Assembly: GCA_900545875.1 (NCBI GenBank)
Contig: URAQ01000053.1
Location: 1 to 9,224 of the forward strand
Source of the DNA: an uncultured Collinsella sp.
GTDB taxonomy: Bacteria; Actinomycetota; Coriobacteriia; Coriobacteriales; Coriobacteriaceae
Direction of reading: 5' to 3'
Length of the DNA: 9,224 nt
The translations under genes were made by a program, and so were the position numbers. A model generated the notes under the pieces. The model was not told where the DNA came from, did no database searches, and saw only the letters and a list, made by a program, of their open reading frames with translations. Shown piece after piece: positions 6,428-9,224 of the stretch. Every line of letters starts with the position of its first letter. Positions within the stretch are counted from its first letter, which is position 1.

Positions 6428-7111
6428 ATGTCCGATTCGAGCGACAGTTCTAAGCCGCGACCCAAGACCGCGGCCGTTCCACACTACACGGTGGGCGAGG
6501 AGATCATGAACTCCGTCACCCATGGTGTCGGCTGCCTGCTGGGTATCGCGGGCCTGGTGCTCCTGATCGTATTCGCTGCCCTGCGCGGCGGAGGCCCGGC
6601 CCACATGGCCGCGGCGATTGTCTATGGTGTCAGCATTATTCTCGAATACCTAGCCTCCACGCTCTACCACGCGATTCAGCCCGCGCGCGCCAAGCGCGTG
6701 TTTCGCATCATCGACCACAGCTGCATCTACCTGCTCATTGCGGGCAGCTATACGCCGTTTTGCCTTATCACGCTCGCAAACGACGGCGGCCCTGCGCTGT
6801 TCTTTGCCGTATGGGCCATCGCCATTATCGGCATCGCCCTCGAGTGCTTCCTACGCGAGCGTCAACCGCACTGGGTAAGCGGCCTGGTCTACCTGCTGAT
6901 GGGCTGGCTCGTTGTCTTTAAGCTGCCCGAACTTGTGGCGCTGCTCAACCCCGTGGCACTTGCCCTGCTCGCCGTCGGCGGCGTGTGCTACACCGCGGGC
7001 GTGCCGTTCTATATCGCCAAAAACGTGCGCTACCTGCACAGCGTGTTCCACCTGTGGGTGCTCGCCGGCAGTATCTTCCAGTTCATGGCGGTGATCCTCT
7101 TCGTAATCTAG
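6428..7111 (+). CDS. trhA: HlyIII/TrhA family (PAQR-like) membrane protein
   Basis: This is a 227-residue protein with about seven transmembrane helices (roughly 28-50, 58-80, 97-116, 123-142, 150-168, 173-195, 204-226), the usual size and plan of bacterial HlyIII. Family motifs are present: GEEIMNSVTHGVG (23-35), STLYH (His81), DHSCIYLLIAGSYTP (96-110) and HSVFHLWVLAGS (His204, His208). By analogy with PAQR receptors, His81, His204 and His208 would be the intramembrane metal ligands, together with Asp96. Some bacterial members are linked to membrane-energetics or lipid homeostasis (TrhA); the haemolysin name is historical and no toxin activity should be assumed. The N-terminus (1-20) is a soluble Ser/Lys-rich tail. 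The gene faces away from the hydrolase and lies 110 bases before the CNNM gene. Confidence 0.92.
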   Translation: MSDSSDSSKPRPKTAAVPHYTVGEEIMNSVTHGVGCLLGIAGLVLLIVFAALRGGGPAHMAAAIVYGVSIILEYLASTLYHAIQPARAKRVFRIIDHSCIYLLIAGSYTPFCLITLANDGGPALFFAVWAIAIIGIALECFLRERQPHWVSGLVYLLMGWLVVFKLPELVALLNPVALALLAVGGVCYTAGVPFYIAKNVRYLHSVFHLWVLAGSIFQFMAVILFVI

Positions 7112-7156
7112 CGACCACGCCTGCGCGCTCGCGTCCTTGTTTGGGCGCCGGCGCAA

Positions 7157-7184
7157 TTGCCGTATCCGCCGTCAACGTTTTAAT
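7157..7184 (+). promoter_or_regulatory. Candidate promoter of the CNNM gene
   Basis: TTGCCG (7157-7162) and TTTAAT (7179-7184) are 16 bases apart in the gap after the HlyIII gene. The boxes are reasonable but not strong. The gene may also be read through from the HlyIII promoter, since no clear terminator lies between; the GC palindrome at 7145-7154 has no T-run. Confidence 0.4.
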
Positions 7185-7201
7185 CCGACGTCCCGAATCT
7201 T

Positions 7202-7219
7202 GGAGGTTCGAGAAACTCC
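7202..7219 (+). promoter_or_regulatory. Shine-Dalgarno inside a hairpin before the CNNM gene
   Basis: GGAGGTT (7202-7208) can pair with AAACTCC (7213-7219) around a CGAG loop, six of seven positions matching. The GGAGG is the only plausible ribosome-binding site and sits 15 bases from ATG 7222, further than usual. Pairing would hide it, so translation may be controlled at this point. Confidence 0.45.
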
Positions 7220-7221
7220 CG

Positions 7222-8595
7222 ATGGACATAACCATCTCCCTTATCACCACCCTCGTTTTGACCCTCATCAACGGCTACTTCTCTATGTCCGAGATGGCGC
7301 TCACCACGGCCAAGCGCGCCGTGCTGGAGCACGAGGCCGAGGAAGGCGACAAGCGCGCCGAGCGTGCCATTAAGCTGGCTGCCGACTCCGACCAGCTGCT
7401 CGCCACCATCCAGGTTGCCATTACGCTCGTGGGCTTCGCCTCGTCCGCCGTCGCCTCGACGAGTCTGTCCGACCCGCTCGCCACGTGGCTCATGAGCTTT
7501 GGCATCGCGCCGCTCTCCGCCATCGCGCGCGGCCTGGCGCCGGTCATCATCACCGTCGCGGTCGCCTTCGTATCCATCGTGATCGGCGAGCTCGTCCCCA
7601 AGCGCATCGGCCTGGCCAATGCCGAGGGCGTGTCCAAGCAGGTCGTGGGCCCGCTTTCCGTGTTCCAGAAGATCGCCCGTCCGCTCGTGTGGCTGACTGG
7701 CGCTTGCTCCGATGGCCTGGCCCGCATCCTGCGCATCAAGAGTGCCGACGACCGCCAGAACGTCTCGGAAGAAGAGATCAAGTACATGGTCTCGGAGCAG
7801 GACGACCTGCTCGACGAGGAAAAGCGCATGATCCACGAGATCTTCGACCTGGGCGACACCGTTGCCCGCGAGGTCATGGTGCCGCGCGTGGACACCACCA
7901 TGTGCGAGGACGACGAGACGGTCGCCGACGTGCTGTCCACCATGCGCCAGACCGGCTTTAGCCGCATCCCCGTCTATCACGAGGATCCCGACAACGTCGC
8001 CGGCATTGCGCACATCAAGGACCTGATTCAGCCCGCGCTCGACGGCAAGGGCGACCAGCCCATCGCCGGTTTTTTGCGCGACGCCACCTTTGTGCCCGAC
8101 ACCAAGGACATCCTGCCGCTGCTGTCCGAGATGCAGACCTCGCACGACCAGATCGTGGTGGTCGTGGACGAGTACGGCGGCACGGCCGGCATCATCACCA
8201 TCGAGGACATCGTCGAGGAGATCGTCGGCGAGATCGAGGACGAGTTCGACCCCGACAACAAGTATCTCACGCGCCTTTCGCGCCGCGAGTGGCTCGTTGA
8301 TGGGCGTTTTTCGTGCGATGACGCGATTGAGCTTGGTTGGCCGCTTGAGGAAAGCGATGATTATGAGACCATCGCCGGCTGGATTTTGGAGCTTTGTGAC
8401 TCGGTGCCCGACATCGGAGAGGTGTTTGAGGTCGCGGGGTACAAGTTCAAGGTGCAGTCGATGCGTGGCCAGCGCATCTCGCTCATTCGCGTGATTGCTC
8501 CGGCCGAAACCGATAAGAAAGATTCCGAGTCTTCGGTAGACGAGCCGACGACGCCGGGTGCGGGCTCTGCGAATCCGCACGACGGCGACGAGTAG
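7222..8595 (+). CDS. CNNM/CorC-type CBS-domain membrane protein (HlyC/CorC family)
   Basis: This 457-residue protein has the full domain order of the family. A CNNM (DUF21) membrane domain covers about 1-190, with helices near 4-22, 60-80 and 104-124, the family motif GELVPKRIGLANAE (122-135) and the N-terminal NGYFSMSEMAL. A CBS pair covers about 216-338 with VPRVD (220-224), GFSRIPVY (245-252) and VDEYGGTAGIIT (315-326). The CorC_HlyC domain covers about 350-428. Homologues are implicated in Mg2+/Na+ exchange or metal efflux, with nucleotide-Mg binding in the CBS pair; haemolysin is a legacy label. ATG 7222 is chosen because it begins the membrane domain and no other start lies after GGAGG. 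The frame is open further upstream, but that part overlaps the HlyIII gene. The tail (429-457) is acidic and disordered. Codon use changes near residue 354. A second in-frame TAG follows the stop five codons later. Confidence 0.93.
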   Translation: MDITISLITTLVLTLINGYFSMSEMALTTAKRAVLEHEAEEGDKRAERAIKLAADSDQLLATIQVAITLVGFASSAVASTSLSDPLATWLMSFGIAPLSAIARGLAPVIITVAVAFVSIVIGELVPKRIGLANAEGVSKQVVGPLSVFQKIARPLVWLTGACSDGLARILRIKSADDRQNVSEEEIKYMVSEQDDLLDEEKRMIHEIFDLGDTVAREVMVPRVDTTMCEDDETVADVLSTMRQTGFSRIPVYHEDPDNVAGIAHIKDLIQPALDGKGDQPIAGFLRDATFVPDTKDILPLLSEMQTSHDQIVVVVDEYGGTAGIITIEDIVEEIVGEIEDEFDPDNKYLTRLSRREWLVDGRFSCDDAIELGWPLEESDDYETIAGWILELCDSVPDIGEVFEVAGYKFKVQSMRGQRISLIRVIAPAETDKKDSESSVDEPTTPGAGSANPHDGDE

Positions 8596-8619
8596 GACAA
8601 GGAAGAGTAGGGGAGAGTT

Positions 8620-9224
8620 ATGGCAGGCCTGTTCAACATCCTTAAGGTCACCGTCAGCGAGGACAAGATCTGCGCGCACGTGCTGGTGAACCCCGGCATG
8701 CCGCTCATGACCTCGGAGGATATCGAGGCCACGGCGCGCGTGTACTACCTGGTGCCCGCGATTGCCAAGCATCTGTGCCTGGGCGATTCCGGTCGCGAGT
8801 TCCAGGACTGTATGGGCCAGACCGAGCTCTGCCACCTGCTGGAGCATGTGACGGTCGAGCTCATGAACGAGACCGGTCTTGCCGGTAGCATCTCGTGCGG
8901 CCGCACGCGCGTAAGCGAGCACGACGAGCGCGTCTTTGAGGTTGAGCTTTCGTGCCCCGACGACGCGCTGGCCATCGGTGCGCTGTCTTCGGCCACCTTT
9001 ATGATGGACTGGGCCTATCTGCACGCCGACGCCCCGGCGCCTGACTTCGCCGGCACCGTTACCGCCCTGCGCCATCTCGTGCTCACCTTGCGCGGAGAGG
9101 GCGAGGAGGCCCCTGTTGCCGCCGATGTGCCCAAGCAGGCCGCCGATCAGGTCGAGCCGGCATTCGAGCCGCCCGCGCGCATCGACACCGAAGGAGTCCG
9201 CCCGCGCGCCCCGCTGCCGGGCAA
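8620..9224 (+). CDS. Protein with a cyanophycin-synthetase N-domain-like region (3' end outside window)
   Basis: An open frame starts at ATG 8620, four bases after AGGGGAG (8609-8615), and runs 201 codons to the window edge without a stop. It lies 24 bases after the CNNM stop, so the two are probably cotranscribed. Residues 60-133 follow the pattern I recall for the N-terminal domain of cyanophycin synthetase: HLLEHVTVEL (72-81; compare the family's EHVALELQ), a following glycine, CGRTR (93-97; compare FGKTR), VFEVEL (105-110), then an Ala-rich helix. In CphA that domain precedes an ATP-grasp and a Mur-ligase part. Here the region from about 158 turns into a Glu/Pro/Ala-rich linker, so a second domain may follow beyond the edge. 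No signal peptide or membrane helix is seen. The coding frame is secure; the family call is by motif memory and the function is unknown. Confidence 0.75.
   Translation, partial: MAGLFNILKVTVSEDKICAHVLVNPGMPLMTSEDIEATARVYYLVPAIAKHLCLGDSGREFQDCMGQTELCHLLEHVTVELMNETGLAGSISCGRTRVSEHDERVFEVELSCPDDALAIGALSSATFMMDWAYLHADAPAPDFAGTVTALRHLVLTLRGEGEEAPVAADVPKQAADQVEPAFEPPARIDTEGVRPRAPLPG

Noticed and set aside
6985..7221. N-terminal extension of the CNNM frame back into the HlyIII gene
   Set aside because: The extension overlaps the end of HlyIII in another frame and has an arginine-rich shadow composition. The family's membrane domain starts at ATG 7222.
6428..8595. Reading the HlyIII and CNNM genes as haemolysins or a virulence island
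   Set aside because: The haemolysin label is historical for both families. Both are common conserved membrane proteins and there is no toxin, secretion or mobility module beside them.
7180..9075. A 631-codon open frame on the minus strand opposite the CNNM gene and the following gene
   Set aside because: It is the antisense mirror of two well-supported genes in GC-rich DNA. It is rich in His, Arg, Gly and Val without domain motifs, and it spans the gap between two real genes.
1..9224. CRISPR arrays, tRNA or rRNA genes, phage modules, toxin-antitoxin or other defence systems
   Set aside because: No regularly spaced repeats, no tRNA-like cloverleaf, and no nuclease, integrase or toxin-like genes were seen on either strand.

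Overview
The window looks like chromosomal DNA of a GC-rich, Gram-positive anaerobe. Codons in most genes end strongly in C or G, ribosome-binding sites are canonical, and the gene content (FtsX-type exporter permease, DUF362/ferredoxin protein, HlyIII, CNNM/CBS protein) together with GTCCCC-type intergenic repeats fits Coriobacteriia, probably a Collinsella-like gut actinobacterium. The taxonomic call is inference from style and recall; no search was run.

Layout. The first 28 bases hold the last codons of an upstream gene. It is followed at once by an 888-residue ABC exporter permease (37-2703) that ends at a strong hairpin terminator. A SAM-dependent methyltransferase (2823-3470) comes next and uses glycine and arginine codons unlike its neighbours. 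The 348-base gap at 3471-3818 has no intact gene. It holds a possible minus-strand membrane-protein relic, at least three copies of a 21-base repeat arranged partly as an inverted repeat, and a likely promoter. That promoter reads into a DUF362 protein with two [4Fe-4S] motifs (3819-5024), closed by a 16-bp perfect stem terminator. Directly after it lies a short MITE-like element with about 20-bp terminal inverted repeats (5107-5238).

A membrane-anchored alpha/beta hydrolase (5276-6241) is on the minus strand. It diverges from a HlyIII/TrhA-family membrane protein (6428-7111), and the shared intergenic region contains promoter-like sequences facing both ways. The CNNM/CorC-type CBS protein (7222-8595) follows, and its Shine-Dalgarno lies in a predicted hairpin. 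Twenty-four bases downstream a gene begins that runs off the window (8620-9224); its first half resembles the N-terminal domain of cyanophycin synthetase but no ATP-grasp or ligase part is visible yet.

Functionally this is mostly a housekeeping or envelope neighbourhood: export, membrane proteins, a putative ion-transport or sensing protein and an Fe-S protein. There is no CRISPR array, tRNA, rRNA, phage module or recognisable defence system. The items most worth a second look are the cyanophycin-synthetase-like protein, the MITE-like element, the GTCCCC repeat cluster, the sequestered ribosome-binding site and the codon-usage break inside the CNNM gene.
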